Source: Arctopsyche grandis | Lineage: Eukaryota; Arthropoda; Insecta; Trichoptera; Hydropsychidae | Length of the DNA stretch: 64,000 nucleotides | Assembly (NCBI RefSeq): GCF_051622035.1 | Contig: NC_135355.1 | Coordinates: forward strand, 33,585,986 to 33,649,985 | Reading direction: 5' to 3' | Shown here: one piece after another, positions 11,469-23,523 of the stretch | Layout: each line of letters begins with the position of its first letter | How positions within the stretch are numbered: the first letter of the stretch is position 1 | The notes under the pieces: generated by a model | The model's input: the letters and a program-made list of their open reading frames with translations, nothing else | Database searches by the model: none | What the model was told of the DNA's origin: nothing | Position numbers and translations under genes: made by a program

Positions 11469-13018
11469 ATGCTTTGCGCTGACGTTTGTTTGACAATTAT
11501 TGTGAACGTTTGTTTCTGGATGTTCGGTCTGCAAACAATCAAATATGATGGCAAAGTTTTAAAATCAATCTCACCAACCATTACCTACAAGCTATTCGTT
11601 CTGACGGTTTTTGCAATATATTGTTTAACAAATCCGTATTATTGCTATACAATGCTGAAGCGTTTAGAATCTTCATTTTTGTTATATCTTTGTTTTGCAC
11701 AACTGTTTGTAGAATTTTTATCAAGTGAAATAACCCTTATTTGTCAGCACAAAAATGCCAAAAATAAAGTTGCATTGTATTCGAATTTCTTACGCGTCGA
11801 TAGAATATTGGATAACGGGAAAACTAATGAGATTTTAATACAAAAAATTTTCGTATCTCTAACGATTTTCGTTTTATTAGACAAGATTTACATAATGTAT
11901 ATTTTCAATGACTTTTATTATAGCTTAGCAACGTTCATCTCACAGTTGATAACACACCTATCAATATTACAATTAACGACAGAAATAATTTTGACCCGCT
12001 CACAACTTCGAAAGATCAATTCAGAATTACAAAAAAGAAACTACGAAGGCATTGTGAATATTTATGAAAATTCATTTACACATGACCGTTCTTTTAATGT
12101 TTTACCCTTAATACGAGCATTTAATATAATCACTGAAAACATTTCGGAAATTGGAAAAAATTTCACATTGGCAGTAAGAAGACGTGATTTAGAAAATATT
12201 TTTGTAATAAATGTACATATTTATGAATGATTATTTTCAGTGTATCTTCTTGTGCCTCAATACTTTAATTATGTACGTTGTGGTTGTACGTTATATAGTT
12301 GGATATAAGATATATAAGGTATAAATAAGAAGTTTTTATAAAATATAATTAAGTATATATGTATGTATATTTACATATGTATAAAGTGAATTTGGAAGGA
12401 TTACCGTTTTTTTTGTTGACTAACGGCTAATTAAAGAGAATATAATAAACCTAATAAAGAGAATATAAAAATTGAATTAGAGTAAGTATTATAAAGTATT
12501 ATAATACTTACTCTAATTCAAAATTGCCGTATTAAATTTAAATTTTCTTTTATATTCATAAGTACATACATATGTTCCACATACATATAAATATATGTAC
12601 ATATGTTATACTGTTTTAGGACCACGATGTTATGATATTGGTTTCTATAGACATGCTTCGTCAAATATCGCATGTGTTGTCAGTTGTAATTTTGGGAGAA
12701 ATATTGACGTCTGAAGGAAACGTAATGAAAAAAAAAATTGGAAAATTAATTATATTGAAAGCAACAGGTAAAACGATTTATCAAATACACATGAATATTA
12801 TGTTTATATATAATCATTATTAAATTATAATAAAAAATAATTGTATTGCAGATAAAGAAACACTACATTTGTTGTATGTATTTACTAATCTCACCCAAAA
12901 AAATAAATTCAATTTAAATATAGGTGGTTTATTCACGGCGAATTTTTTCTTTTTTTATTCATTCATCGGAGTCATAGCTTCCTATACTATTATTGTACTT
13001 TGTTTGGATTCTGCTTGA
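11469..13018 (+). CDS. Gustatory-receptor-like chemoreceptor, gene 1
   Basis: Predicted multi-pass membrane receptor of the insect gustatory receptor family, expected in the dendritic membrane of chemosensory neurons; ligand unknown. Four exons: 11469-12173, 12241-12318, 12620-12767, 12852-13018 (phases 0, 0, 1), giving 365 aa. All introns are GT/AG. Hydrophobic segments fall near residues 5-20, 38-62, 70-92, 126-146, 150-176, 236-256, 265-291 and 336-361, compatible with a seven-helix receptor plus a pore-loop-like stretch. The family C-terminal signature TYhhhhhQF appears as SYTIIVLCL (residues 354-362), so T-to-S and QF-to-CL. The frame is open throughout and the length is normal for the family. 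Genes 2 and 3 share its exon plan and most of its sequence. The start is the ATG aligned in all five paralogs. It could be a divergent relative, but the fold and exon plan argue for this family. Confidence 0.85.
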
Positions 13019-13562
13019 TATTTTTAATGAAAAAATAAGTACAATACTTTGTTTTATCAATTGTATGTGTATTGTTATATTTTAATGTTTCTCGATAGTT
13101 ATATTATTGTATTTAAATTTTTTCCACCACATTATTAATTAAATAAGATATTATATTTAAACAAAAAAATATAATTTTATTCCAATTAAAACCTGCAATA
13201 TATACATATACACACAGATAAATAATTAGATTTTGAAAACTAAACATAACTGCTAAACCTTTCTATCCATTAAATTGGAATACATCGACTTAACAGTGGT
13301 CTTCCACCTTCCACATAAATTATCTCATTTTATTTAGCAATGTTTTAAACCATTTTTTTTCATATTAAACAATTAAATATATATAGTAAATTAATTATAT
13401 TTTAAAGGAATTTGAAACATATTACAACGACGATCGAACACATGACCAAATTTTTGCGTTCCCCTCTCGATTAAAACCATTTTCAAGAATTTGTTCATAT
13501 GAGAATACGTATGTTTATGTCTACGTATAATGTGACCAATGATTTCGATTTCGATTCCGAAT

Positions 13563-13565
<3 letters not shown>
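13019..13565. other. 3' flank of receptor gene 1, AT-rich
   Basis: The first about 200 bases after the stop are shared with the flanks of genes 2 and 3 (TTTTTAATGAAAAAATAA, then TTTAATGTTTCTCGATAG), so they belong to the duplicated gene unit and probably hold the 3' UTR. Nothing else is recognised up to the microsatellite. Confidence 0.6.

Positions 13566-13640
<75 letters not shown>
13566..13640. repeat. (TA)n microsatellite, left of RTE element
   Basis: Uninterrupted (TA)n run of about 75 bp directly abutting the 3' end of the RTE retrotransposon. With the (TA)n run on the other side it probably represents the target microsatellite. Confidence 0.95.
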
Positions 13641-13643
<3 letters not shown>

Positions 13644-16600
13644 TCATCATTTACAGCCATTCGCCATCCACTGCTGGATGAAGGCCTCTCCAACACGCTT
13701 CCACTCGTCTCTGTTTTGCGCAACACTCATCCATCTCATTCCGCACATTTTCCTAATTTCGTTCACCCATCTTCCTTGCGGTCTTCCTTTTACTCTTTTG
13801 CCTTCTCTCGGGTACCATTCAAGCACTTCTTTTGTCCACCTTTCGTCCATCCTCCTAGCTACGTGACCCGCCCATTGCCATTTCAATCTCTTCACTCTAT
13901 CCACTATGTCCACTACCCTTGTCATATTTCTCACCCACGTGTTCCGCTTCCTGTCTTTCCTCGTTATGCCAAGCATACAGCGTTCCATACTTCTTTGAGT
14001 GCATTGGATTTTGTTTTGCATCTTGGCGTTCAGTGTCCAAGTTTCACATCCATACGTCATCACTGGCAAAACGCATTGATCAAAGATCCTTTTCTTCAGG
14101 CAGAGTGGCATTTTTGATTTAAAAACAGCATTCATCCGTCCAAATGCACTCCACCCCAATTTCATACGTCTCTTTATCTCTTCATTTTTACTACCAGACA
14201 TGTCAATTATTTGACCTAAATATAAATAATTATTTACTACTTCTACTGGTTTATCATCTAAGGGGATGCTATCAGGCATGCAATAACTATTGAACATTAG
14301 TTTAGTCTTATCTACGTTAATTTTTAATCCTACTTTTCTACTTTCCCTGTCCAGCTGTGTTAGTCTGATAAGTAGGTCAGCTGAATCACGAGCTACTAAA
14401 ACTATATCGTCTGCGAACCGAAGGTGACTCAAAAAGCGACCATTGATGCTTACTCCGGCTGTATCCCAATCCAATTTCCTGAAAACTCCCTCAAGCACCG
14501 CATTGAATAACTTGGGCGAGATTGTATCTCCTTGTCTTACTCCTTTTCCTATGCTAAATCTATCTGTACCTGAAAAAATTTTAACTGAAGCTGTGGCATT
14601 CTTATATATTGTAGCTAACAGTCCCACATAGGGTTCCGGCACTCCCTGTGTTTTTAGAGCGTTAAGTACTGCATTATGACTAACTGTATCGAAGGCTTTC
14701 TCATAATCGACGAAACCTAGGCACAGTGGCCGTTGATATTCGTTGGCGCGCTCGATTAGTTCGCCAACTACTTGGAGGTGGTCCATTGTGCTGAAATTTG
14801 CCCTAAACCCTGCCTGCTCTATAGGTTGGTTCTCGTCGAGGATATTCTTCAGCCTTTCTGTAATAACCTTCGTGAAGAGCTTGTAGACCGCTGAAAGTAG
14901 ACTAATGGGTCGGTAGTTCTTGATATCGCTTTTGTCGCCTTTTTTGTGTATTAAAATGATAGTTGCGTTATTCCATCCTTCTGGTATAGCTTGGTTCTGG
15001 ATGCATTTGCTGAAAAGCCTAGCTAAGATATTAATTAGGGGGGGGCCGCCACATTTTAGTAAGTCGATGGGAATATTATCTTCCCCTGGGGTTTTACCAT
15101 TCTTTGCAGTTTTTAGCGCGGCCTCTACTTCGCTAGGCAATACTGCAGGAACCCTTTGGCCGTGTGTCGATTCCAGAGTGGGGAATTGGCCGTTGTCGTT
15201 CTCGTATAGTTTTGCATAGAACGTGTAAACTCTGTCTATGATTTCTTCTCTATTCCTAATTATTACTCCGCTCTCTGATCTGATTGCGATCATTTGGTTT
15301 TTGCCTAAGAAAAGATCCTGTTTGCACTTTTTCAGGCTACGGTTATTCTTAATGGTATTTTCTATTAGCTTGCTGTTAAAATCCCTGACATCCCTGACTA
15401 TTCTCTTCTTAATTTCCTTATTTACTAGATTGTATTCTTGCTTATTATTATCCCTATCTAAATTCCTTTTATGCTTAATTAGGTTTTTTGTTTCCGCTGA
15501 AATTTTGCTTAATTTAATCTGTTTCCTGAAACCACCTAATTTCTTACCTGTTGAGGTTAGAACCGAACTAATTACAGTGTTCAATTCCTCGATGTCTGCT
15601 TCTGGGTTTAATTTCCCGTATCGATTTCCAAGTTCGAGTTCGAATTCCTTTTTCCTAGACCTTAGTTGAGCGAAATCTGGAGAGTTACTGCATCCTTTTA
15701 TTAATTTCCTACGTTCGCAATTTATATTAATGGCCATCTTGGCACGGACTAATCTGTGATCGCTGCCTATATCTACTTTACTTAAAACACTAACGTCTTT
15801 AACGGAGTGCAGGGCATTTGTTAGGATGAAATCGATCTCGTTTCTGTCTCCTTTAGGACTCTCCCAAGTCCACTTATTGTTGGTGTTTTTCCTGAAAAAT
15901 GAATTAGTGATGAAGAGCCTGTTGTGTTCTGCGAATTCTATGAGGCGATCGCCTCTGTCGTTTCTTTGGCCGGTACCAAAATTGCCTACTGCTCTTTCTG
16001 TGTTTGCCTTTTGTCCTATTTTTGCGTTAAAGTCGCCCATGATTATTTTAAAGTGGTGGCGGCTATTATCGTATGCGCCCTGTAGTTTTTCGTAGAAGTC
16101 TTCTATTTCCTCGTCTGGGTGGCTAGATGTGGGGGCGTACACTTGGAAGATTTGACAAGTGTACCTGCTCGAGATTCTTAATACTACATAGCATATACGT
16201 TCCGATATGTCGTTTATTTCTATAATATTTCTTTCTATTCTCTTATTGATAAGAAACCCTACTCCTCCTATTCTACCATTTGGTAGCCCTCTCCAGTAGA
16301 GACAGTTACCACTTTTTAGGATTATTTGGTTTTCCTGTTTTCGTCTTACTTCGCTAAGTCCTACTAAATCCCATTTGATACTTTCTAGTTCATTCTCTAA
16401 TGCAAGCACACTTCCTTCACTCGATAACGTTCTTACATTGTACGTGGCTAAATACAGGTTTCTATTAGCTAAGCTATCATCCATCGTCACTCTTACCTTG
16501 TTGGAGGTTTGGATATTATTTTTCTCGCATTTATCCAAGATGTGTTGAGAAAAAGGCGGTACTTGAGAGAGATTTCCATTCAAGGAGTGAGTTCTTACCG

Positions 16601-17309
16601 CCATAAACTCTTCTCTGTGGTCAGCTTTGACATATAGTCATCCTAGGTATCACTTGGATCACTTATGAGTTATTACATGCCATTTAACAGGGTTACTTTG
16701 TAAGTGAAAGTAGTTAGTTATGATAATAATAGATTAGCAATTGTTATACTACTTTTTTACAGATCTTTATCGTGAGACGCCTCTTTGGAGACAACGGATT
16801 TATATATGTGAGTGCGGTTTGCAATTTAATATTTTAATAATAACTTTAGTAAAGTATATAAAATTACACGAATTACTTTAATATAATTTAAATATGAAAA
16901 AGAACTGATAGACAGTTGGGAAACACCGTTTCTGTTTGCTATTATTCTATTAAGTAAAGTTCGTTAAAGATTTTTGGCTGGAAGCAATTATGTGGAAGAT
17001 TTATTGCTTCTGTGGGACCGACTTGGCTGGCGAAGGACCCTTTTTTTGTATTCAGGTAGGGAGATGTATCTCGTTTGACACCGATTTGACACAAAAATTA
17101 GCACAAAATTTTTCGAAATAACTGATATAAAACCGCTTTTTACGACCGATTTGCTGTTTATTTTTACACTTAAATTATACTAGGATGCAATTAGTAAAAT
17201 AAGTGATTAGATGGTTAAGTTAAATTTCGTGCAATAGCCGGGTTTAAGCGAGTAATAGCGGGAGGAACGCAGAAGCACGTCCTCCTCACATGACACGAAA
17301 GACCGAACT

Positions 17310-17311
<2 letters not shown>
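13641..17311 (-). mobile_element. Full-length RTE-clade LINE (about 3.67 kb)
   Basis: A complete-looking non-LTR retrotransposon on the minus strand, bounded on both sides by (TA)n runs. The 5' end (plus coordinate about 17311) starts GGAGTTCGGTCTTTCGTGTC and is followed by a 5' UTR of about 700 bp. One long intact ORF fills the rest. The 3' end is TGATGATGATGA at 13641-13650; the stop codon is itself the first TGA of this tail, so there is essentially no 3' UTR. A single endonuclease-RT ORF and a short microsatellite-like tail are typical of RTE. Truncated relatives lie at 45.1-46.1, 50.75-51.3 and 63.9-64.0 kb. Target duplication cannot be seen in (TA)n. Confidence 0.9.
13647..16604 (-). 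CDS. RTE-type ORF: APE endonuclease + reverse transcriptase
   Basis: 985-aa uninterrupted protein. An apurinic-like endonuclease spans about residues 50-290: ATYNVRTL at 53, [29 protein letters not shown] and GSDHRLV supply the Asn, Glu, Asp and His of the EEP active site. Reverse transcriptase follows at about 460-760: [38 protein letters not shown] with the first catalytic Asp, [17 protein letters not shown], and FADD at 730-733 with the catalytic Asp pair. The C-terminus carries the family tail [38 protein letters not shown]. The frame is intact and all catalytic residues are visible, so recent activity is plausible. I chose the first ATG; a second at residue 41 (MDDSLANR) is just upstream of the endonuclease domain and is an alternative. 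Confidence 0.95.
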   Translation of the reverse strand: MAVRTHSLNGNLSQVPPFSQHILDKCEKNNIQTSNKVRVTMDDSLANRNLYLATYNVRTLSSEGSVLALENELESIKWDLVGLSEVRRKQENQIILKSGNCLYWRGLPNGRIGGVGFLINKRIERNIIEINDISERICYVVLRISSRYTCQIFQVYAPTSSHPDEEIEDFYEKLQGAYDNSRHHFKIIMGDFNAKIGQKANTERAVGNFGTGQRNDRGDRLIEFAEHNRLFITNSFFRKNTNNKWTWESPKGDRNEIDFILTNALHSVKDVSVLSKVDIGSDHRLVRAKMAININCERRKLIKGCSNSPDFAQLRSRKKEFELELGNRYGKLNPEADIEELNTVISSVLTSTGKKLGGFRKQIKLSKISAETKNLIKHKRNLDRDNNKQEYNLVNKEIKKRIVRDVRDFNSKLIENTIKNNRSLKKCKQDLFLGKNQMIAIRSESGVIIRNREEIIDRVYTFYAKLYENDNGQFPTLESTHGQRVPAVLPSEVEAALKTAKNGKTPGEDNIPIDLLKCGGPPLINILARLFSKCIQNQAIPEGWNNATIILIHKKGDKSDIKNYRPISLLSAVYKLFTKVITERLKNILDENQPIEQAGFRANFSTMDHLQVVGELIERANEYQRPLCLGFVDYEKAFDTVSHNAVLNALKTQGVPEPYVGLLATIYKNATASVKIFSGTDRFSIGKGVRQGDTISPKLFNAVLEGVFRKLDWDTAGVSINGRFLSHLRFADDIVLVARDSADLLIRLTQLDRESRKVGLKINVDKTKLMFNSYCMPDSIPLDDKPVEVVNNYLYLGQIIDMSGSKNEEIKRRMKLGWSAFGRMNAVFKSKMPLCLKKRIFDQCVLPVMTYGCETWTLNAKMQNKIQCTQRSMERCMLGITRKDRKRNTWVRNMTRVVDIVDRVKRLKWQWAGHVARRMDERWTKEVLEWYPREGKRVKGRPQGRWVNEIRKMCGMRWMSVAQNRDEWKRVGEAFIQQWMANGCK

Positions 17312-17541
<230 letters not shown>

Positions 17542-17569
17542 TTTATACATACATTCAGTTCAATCTTAA

Positions 17570-17785
17570 ATATCTATTCTGCGCGCGCACATTAATACGG
17601 GAAGAAGAGCCTGTTCCTCTTGTTCCTGTTGTATCCTGCTCGCGCAAATTAAGTGAGTATGTACCGTTTACCATGCACCCTTTTTTATCTTTCGACTTAA
17701 GATCTTTCGATTTTCGATCTTTGCCTTCCGATATTTGCGTTTTCGGGCGTTTCACATTCGGGCCCGTGACGGAGACCGGTATAAT
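17570..17785. mobile_element. Half of a fold-back element (single arm)
   Basis: Matches the right arm of the complete fold-back element at 33683-34122: GCGCGCGCACATTAATACGG, AGTATGTACCGTTTACCATG, TCTTTCGACTTAAGATCTTT, GGGCCCGTGACGGAGACCGG. The other arm is absent; (TA)n lies on that side. It sits about 240 bp upstream of receptor gene 2. Confidence 0.8.
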
Positions 17786-18021
17786 ATACATAATTTGAGA
17801 CCTATACAAAAACTAATATTTTTGTAAATTGAAGTTATGGACATACATATGTATGTACATATGTACATTCATTACAAAAACAAAGGAATATTTTTTTATT
17901 ACAAAATTAAAAGAAGTTTCAATTTAATGAATAATTAAATAAATTGATATCGTTAGATTAATTGACTTTTCATTAGGAAGGCAAATAAGCTCTTAATCGA
18001 TCATTGTACCTATAAAAGAAA

Positions 18022-19497
18022 ATGCATTGCGCTGACGTTTTGTTGACAATTATTGTGAACGTTTGTTTCTGGATGTTCGGTCTGCAGACAATCAAATATG
18101 ATGGCAAAGTTCTAAAATCAATCTCACCAACCATTACCTACAAGCTTTTCGTTCTGACGATTTTTGCAATATATTGTTCAAAAAATTTGTATTATTACTC
18201 CACGATGATGAAGCATGTAGAATCTTCATTTTTCGTATATCTCTGTATTGCACAAGTGTTTGTGGAATTTTTATCAAGTGAAATAATCCTTATTTGTCAC
18301 TTTAAAAATGCCAAAAGTAAAGTTGCATTATATTTAAATTTCTTACGCGTCAATAGAATATTGGATAGCGGGAAAATTAATGAGATTTTGATACAAAAAT
18401 TTTTTGTATCTTTTATGATTTTAGTTTTATTAGAGAAGATTTACCTAATGTATATTTTCAATGACTATTATTATAGCTTGGCAACATTCATCTCACAGTT
18501 GATAACACAACTATCAATATTACAACTAACGACAGAAATAGTTTTAACTCGCTCACAACTTCAAAACATCAATTCCGAATTGCAAAATAGAAACTACGAA
18601 GGCACTGTGAATATTTGTGAAAATTCATTTTCATGTTACCGTCCTATTGGTGTTTTACCCTTAATACGAGCATTTAATATAATCACTGAAAACATTGCGG
18701 AAATTGGAAAAAATTTCACATTGACAGTAAGAATATTTGTAAAATATGTCTGTAATAAATGTACATATTTATGCATAATTATTTTCAGTGTATCTTCTTG
18801 TGCCTCAATACTTTAATGATGTATGTCGTGGTAATACGTTTTATAGTTGGATATAAATTATATGAGGTATAAATTAGAATTTTTTATAAAATATACCTAA
18901 GTATACATACATATGTATAAAGTTAGTTCTGGAAGGAATTAATGCCTTTTTTTGTTGAGTAACTGTAAACTAAAGAGAATATAATATACCAAAGCATTAT
19001 AATACTTACTCGAATTCAAAATTGCCTTATTAAGTTTTAATTTAATTTAAAGTACATACATATGTATGTATGTATGTTATTCTGTTTTAGGAACATGATG
19101 CTGTGATATTGGTGTCTATCGACATGCTTCGTCAAATATCGCATGTGTTGTCAGTTGTAATTTTGGGAGAAATATTGACGTCTGATGGAAACGTAATGAA
19201 AAAAAATATTGGAAAATTAATTATATTGAAATCGACAGGTAAAACGATTCAACAAATGTACATTCATATTATGTTTGTATATTATATAATCATTATTTAT
19301 TTAGTAATAATAAAAATTATTTTATTTCAGATAAAGAAACACTACACTTGTTGCATGTCTTTAAAAATCTCACCCAAAAAAATAATTTCAATTTAAATAT
19401 AGGATGTCTGTTCACCGCGAATTTTTCATTTTTTTATTCATTCATCGGAGTCATAGCTTCTTATACCATCATTGTTCTTTTTTTGGATTCTGCTTGA
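18022..19497 (+). CDS. Gustatory-receptor-like chemoreceptor, gene 2
   Basis: Same family and exon plan as gene 1. Exons 18022-18726, 18789-18866, 19091-19238 and 19331-19497 have the same lengths (705, 78, 148, 167 nt) and phases, giving 365 aa without stops. It is close to genes 1 and 3 (FGLQTIKYDGKVLKSISPTI and FNIITEN shared). It differs by YRPIGVLPLI in the intracellular loop and by VLFLDSA at the C-terminus, where the family QF is replaced by FL. Predicted seven-helix membrane receptor; ligand unknown. The upstream DNA is a fold-back relic instead of the hAT tail found at genes 1 and 3. The conserved CCTATAAAAG lies just before the ATG. Confidence 0.85.
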
Positions 19498-19742
19498 TAT
19501 TTTTAATGAAAAAATAATTATAATACTTTATTTTATGAATTGTATGTGTGCTGTTATATTTTAATGTTTATCGATAGTTATAATATTTAAATTTTACCAT
19601 CACATTATTTATTAAATATGATATTGTATTTAAACAAAAAATACAATTTTATTCCATTTAAAACCTGCAATACATTCATACATATGTACACAGAGAAATA
19701 ATTAGATTTCAGTGCAATACTGACAATTTTTATATATAATAC

Positions 19743-20154
19743 TGTTACATACGCCGCCGAGTAAATGCAATCGAATTAGGCCGAGTAGCATCCCAGAGAC
19801 TGTGTGACCGTTATAATTGGTTTCAAGGATTATCTCCAGACTAAGTGCAAGTAGGCTAAACAATGGCCACCGAATTAGTGTAGTAACGGCACCCGGTCCC
19901 TTCTCAGAAGTAACAGCGATAGCGTGGGACTGAGTGTCGTGGGAATACATATCCGGGTACATGCCTAAACAATAGGGAAGTAACCGGACGTCGAAGATGC
20001 CCTGAGCGACCTGAACTTTATAAGGAGGTACTTAGACCATATCAAGACTTTCTGGACGGAGCACTGGCATTGCGTGTATCTCCTTAATCATCAATAAATG
20101 CTGTGAAACGACTTTGGCCTTTTACTTGGATCCTCCACCCACCTCTACGCAACA
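19743..20154 (+). mobile_element. Solo LTR (412 bp), copy 1
   Basis: Begins TGTTACATACGCCGCCG and ends CTACGCAACA. It contains a promoter-like CTTTATAAGG at about 20017 and the polyadenylation motif AATAAA at 20092-20099. Two relatives in the window (41169-41582, 57133-57495) share the termini TGT...CTACGCAACA, the TATAA box and the CAATAAATGCTGTGAA segment. No internal retroelement region flanks it, so it is a solo LTR. Flanking tetranucleotides are ATAC and ATAG, so the target duplication is imperfect or lost. Its position between receptor gene 2 and the Kelch arm has no obvious consequence. Confidence 0.8.
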
Positions 20155-20184
20155 ATAGTTTTTGTATAGTGTATTTCGTGAGGT

Positions 20185-20300
20185 ATCAGGACATATACCC
20201 CCTAGACACATACCCCCCGGACGCATACCTCCGGTCAAAACCCCCCTGGAGATTAACCCACGTGCAAAAAAACCCCTGAAAAATAACCCCCGCCATGGAT
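20185..20300. repeat. Short C-run repeat cluster
   Basis: At least six short units of the form (A)nCCCCC(N)GGA spaced 15-20 bases (ATACCCCCTAGACACATACC, then CGGACGCATACC and so on). The units are irregular. No gene is seen. The following stretch to 20940 is AT-rich with no recognisable feature. Confidence 0.6.
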
Positions 20301-20949
20301 ACAAATATTTTATAAAAATTGACAGTATCTATAATAAAAAGTGAGTATCAATACTAATTAATCTTAGTCAGAAAATACAATTAGAATAATTCTTCAAAAC
20401 CACCGACAAGTTCATCTATCGGAACAAATGCGAGAGCTGGTATCATTCGTAATTTCAGTGCAAAATCGGATTATTCCTGGTGATGTTGTTGCATTCTCCC
20501 ATTCTCTATGATTATTCTATAGATTAATTTATTTATACAATCTTAGCTAATAAGGTAATTTAAATACATACTATTATTTTAATTTAATATATACTCCAAA
20601 ATTATCAATTTTTTTTTTAGATTTGAACAATGATGAAACACAAATAAAAGAAATATCAATTTAATTTAAAAGAATTTTTGGATATAGATCAAATACTAGT
20701 TGAGGATGAAATTAAAATGCGATATATTTTTTAAATCAAGAACTTTGTACTTCTCAAAATAGTTATTGGAATTTACTTCGTGAAGAAAAATATCCATGTT
20801 CTACTTACCTACGCGAAGCAATATTTTCTACCATGAATGCAATCAAAACCAAACATCGCTTCCGTTTAACAGATGACCATTTGGCAGCATGTTAACGAAT
20901 AGATGTAAGTATATTTGAACCACAATATTATTATTTATCTTCAATTTGT

Positions 20950-21060
20950 ATCTAGGAAGGCCTAACAGGTAACCCCAGTGCGCCTTCCTGGCCAGAAATA
21001 TTTCACATTTGATACAAATATCAATAGTATTATACAAAATACATAATACATATCAATGTA
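20950..21060 (-). mobile_element. SINE 3'-part fragment
   Basis: Reverse-complement match to the 3' part of the long SINE copy at 47830-48310: AGGAAGGCCTAACAGGTAAC, GCGCCTTCCTGGCCAGAAAT, TTTGATACAAATATCAATAG. The tRNA-like head is missing. Confidence 0.7.
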
Positions 21061-21361
21061 TTATGTACTTTGCAATGTCAGGTTTCCAGCACGTCCTCTG
21101 ATATGTCGTAAATATTGCAACGTAGAGATTAGGTGAGTGGCGCTCGTGGACCGATGGTTTACTAGCGCAGATCACCTGATCTCTCGTTCCCGCCAAAATG
21201 GTCTCCACAAATGAATCAGCCGTATGCAACGGCCAAAGAGATCGTCTGGCTCATCGACCAATGATTGTTGAGAAAATATATTTTCAGTGACGTTTCAGTG
21301 AAATAATAACCAGTTACATTTTCGGGGTTGGTTTTATTCATTTAAGATAAGATTGTTAGGG

Positions 21362-21982
21362 TTGGTATTAGGCGTGGTAGACATCATCATTTAATGGTTG
21401 TACCTGCTGCTCGCACAGTTCTTTTTCGAATGGCTCCTATTCCAAGAGCTATTCGACTTCTCAATGAAATCGTTGCTGCTGTCCCTGAATGTGATATTTT
21501 CCACCTTAGGGAGCGTAGATTGTCGGATATTATCTTAACATATTTATCTGGTAACCTGCGCTCATCATTACTTTCTTAATTTGAATGTGATGAATGAGTA
21601 GAATCTTAATCTACTCTCTTCCATTTGGGCCTCGCTGTGATTTTATTTTTTATTCATATTTTGTTTTATTTTTTCTTTCTCCTTAGTACATTTTTATATA
21701 CTATTTTAATTTTGCTCAGTGTAAACAAAGAATGGGATTTATGGATTTTATTTTTAATTTTTACACTTTTGTTATTTTTTTTATTCTCTCTGAATGATGT
21801 ATTATTTTCCTTTTGTTACTTTTATTTTATTATTTTATTTTACCATGTTTTCTGCTTTTGCTTTTTTCCTTTATTTACAGTTTACTTGTTTTTATATCTT
21901 TTTCAAATGTAGGCCATTGTGGCGCATTAGGTTCTTCCTGTAATGCCACAATGGTCCAAAACTATTAAATAAATAAATAAAT
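21362..21982 (+). mobile_element. Jockey/CR1-type LINE 3' end
   Basis: The frame at 21362-21579 reads the extreme C-terminus of a LINE ORF2 (RHHHLMVVPAARTVLF, APIPRAIRLLNEI, ECDIFHL) and a stop at 21579. A T-rich 3' UTR and a terminal (AAATA)n tail at about 21963-21982 follow, preceded by the near-palindrome CATTGTGGC...GCCACAATGG. The 5' part is truncated. Related flanking segments (TATTCATTTAAGAT and TGTTAGGGTT) occur on both sides at about 21335 and 22018. Confidence 0.75.
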
Positions 21983-23523
21983 TATTTAAGGGTTAGGATA
22001 GGTTAGATTAAGGGTTGGCCCTATTCATTTAAGATTGGGTTGTTAGGGTTAAATTTATAGACTTAAACGTTGTAAATTCATTGTTTGATACATTTTCACT
22101 GCTTGAATTGGTGAAAATATATTTCCACTTGAAATATGCTTTCACTGAAACATTTCCACAAATATCGTGCTCGTGCGCTTCTCGCCACGCAAATGTTATT
22201 TATCTATATTATATTTACAACGAATCTGAAACTGAAATGGGCTGCCAACAAAAAATTGGGAGACGCTGCTCTAAAGTAAAAGAACTTCTTTCGGTAGAGA
22301 TAAAATTATAAAAATAAAGTTTAGTGGTTTAATTGCCTTAAATCTTGCAAGATGGCTCGATTTGTTTCGGCATGAAAACTTTTTTCTCAATTTATTAAAT
22401 CATTTCAAGGATTGTTACGTTGCATTTTACACATGTTTAATAAACAAATAAAAAGAGTGAGCGCCGATAATCTGGCCAAGTATTGAATTTAGTATAATAT
22501 TATACATATGTACATAGAGTTGAAATCATTATCAACCATTCTGCTTCTATTTTCAATTATTGTCAGTTGTTTTTTTGTGCGGTTTTTCCATTATCATTGA
22601 AATTATCTTGAACAAAATACATTTTTGCGGTTATTAATCAAATCTTATTAATCGCTAACTTTAAATTTTTGTTAATTCTGTATTATTTTTCAGTGCAAAA
22701 GATGCATGGCGAATTTGAGTAGATTGTCGAATTCCATTATCGATGATCTTATTGTTAGTTCCAAAATGTGTGTAATCTCCGAGAAGACGATGGTTTTAAT
22801 ATTGGATGAGTGGTTGATTATTTGCATGCAGTTTTTCATTATTATTGTAAAGATAATATTGTAAAAACATATTTTTCCGTGATGTAATGCCACATCCGTG
22901 TAAATAATCTAGCGCTAACCTTTTAACTCTAAGTTCGTTTCAAAAAACTTTGAATGAATATCGCATTTACAATTTAATCATTTTAAATTGGATAAATTAA
23001 AATCCCAATACCAATCCAGACACAATATTTTTGTTCTGATTATTAATTTTAGCCATCACTTAATTATAACAAAATATAATTATTAGAAAATAAACCATTT
23101 TACAATATTCACATATCACAGATAAGAGAAAAAAAAATTAAACATTAAAAATAAAAAAGAGATAACAATAATATAGTACCAATGATAGTGGTCAAATAAT
23201 AATATTAATAATAATAATAACATTAATAACCTATATTATAGTTATAATAATAAACTAATAATAATAATTACATTCAAATTATGCAAACTAGTATACGTAA
23301 ATAATTAATATATACATGTATACGTTTCAATGCAACAGCAGGGTTGAGATATTCTTATCTATCGTAGTAAAACCGCAGAATGACAGTGATCCGAATCATT
23401 CGCTGCCATTCTTTCCAATTGGTAAGTCTAACTTTATAATGCTCAGCACTTGTTTTCTACCGTATTTATGATGTCTAATTTGCATTTTTTTCAGGAGAAA
23501 TCTAAAAGAAAATCAGAAACAAG

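Noticed and set aside
13499-14117. Plus-strand frames with Ile-Tyr runs
   Set aside because: Translation of the (TA)n tract continuing antisense to the RTE ORF.
14443-16095. Plus-strand frames opposite the RTE ORF
   Set aside because: Antisense shadows of a real 985-codon ORF with all catalytic motifs.
20122-20304. Gly-rich frame on the minus strand
   Set aside because: Translation of the C-run repeat cluster plus the LTR end.
21625-21912. Phe/Leu-rich frame resembling a membrane protein
   Set aside because: Lies in the T-rich 3' UTR of a LINE and ends just before its (AAATA)n tail.
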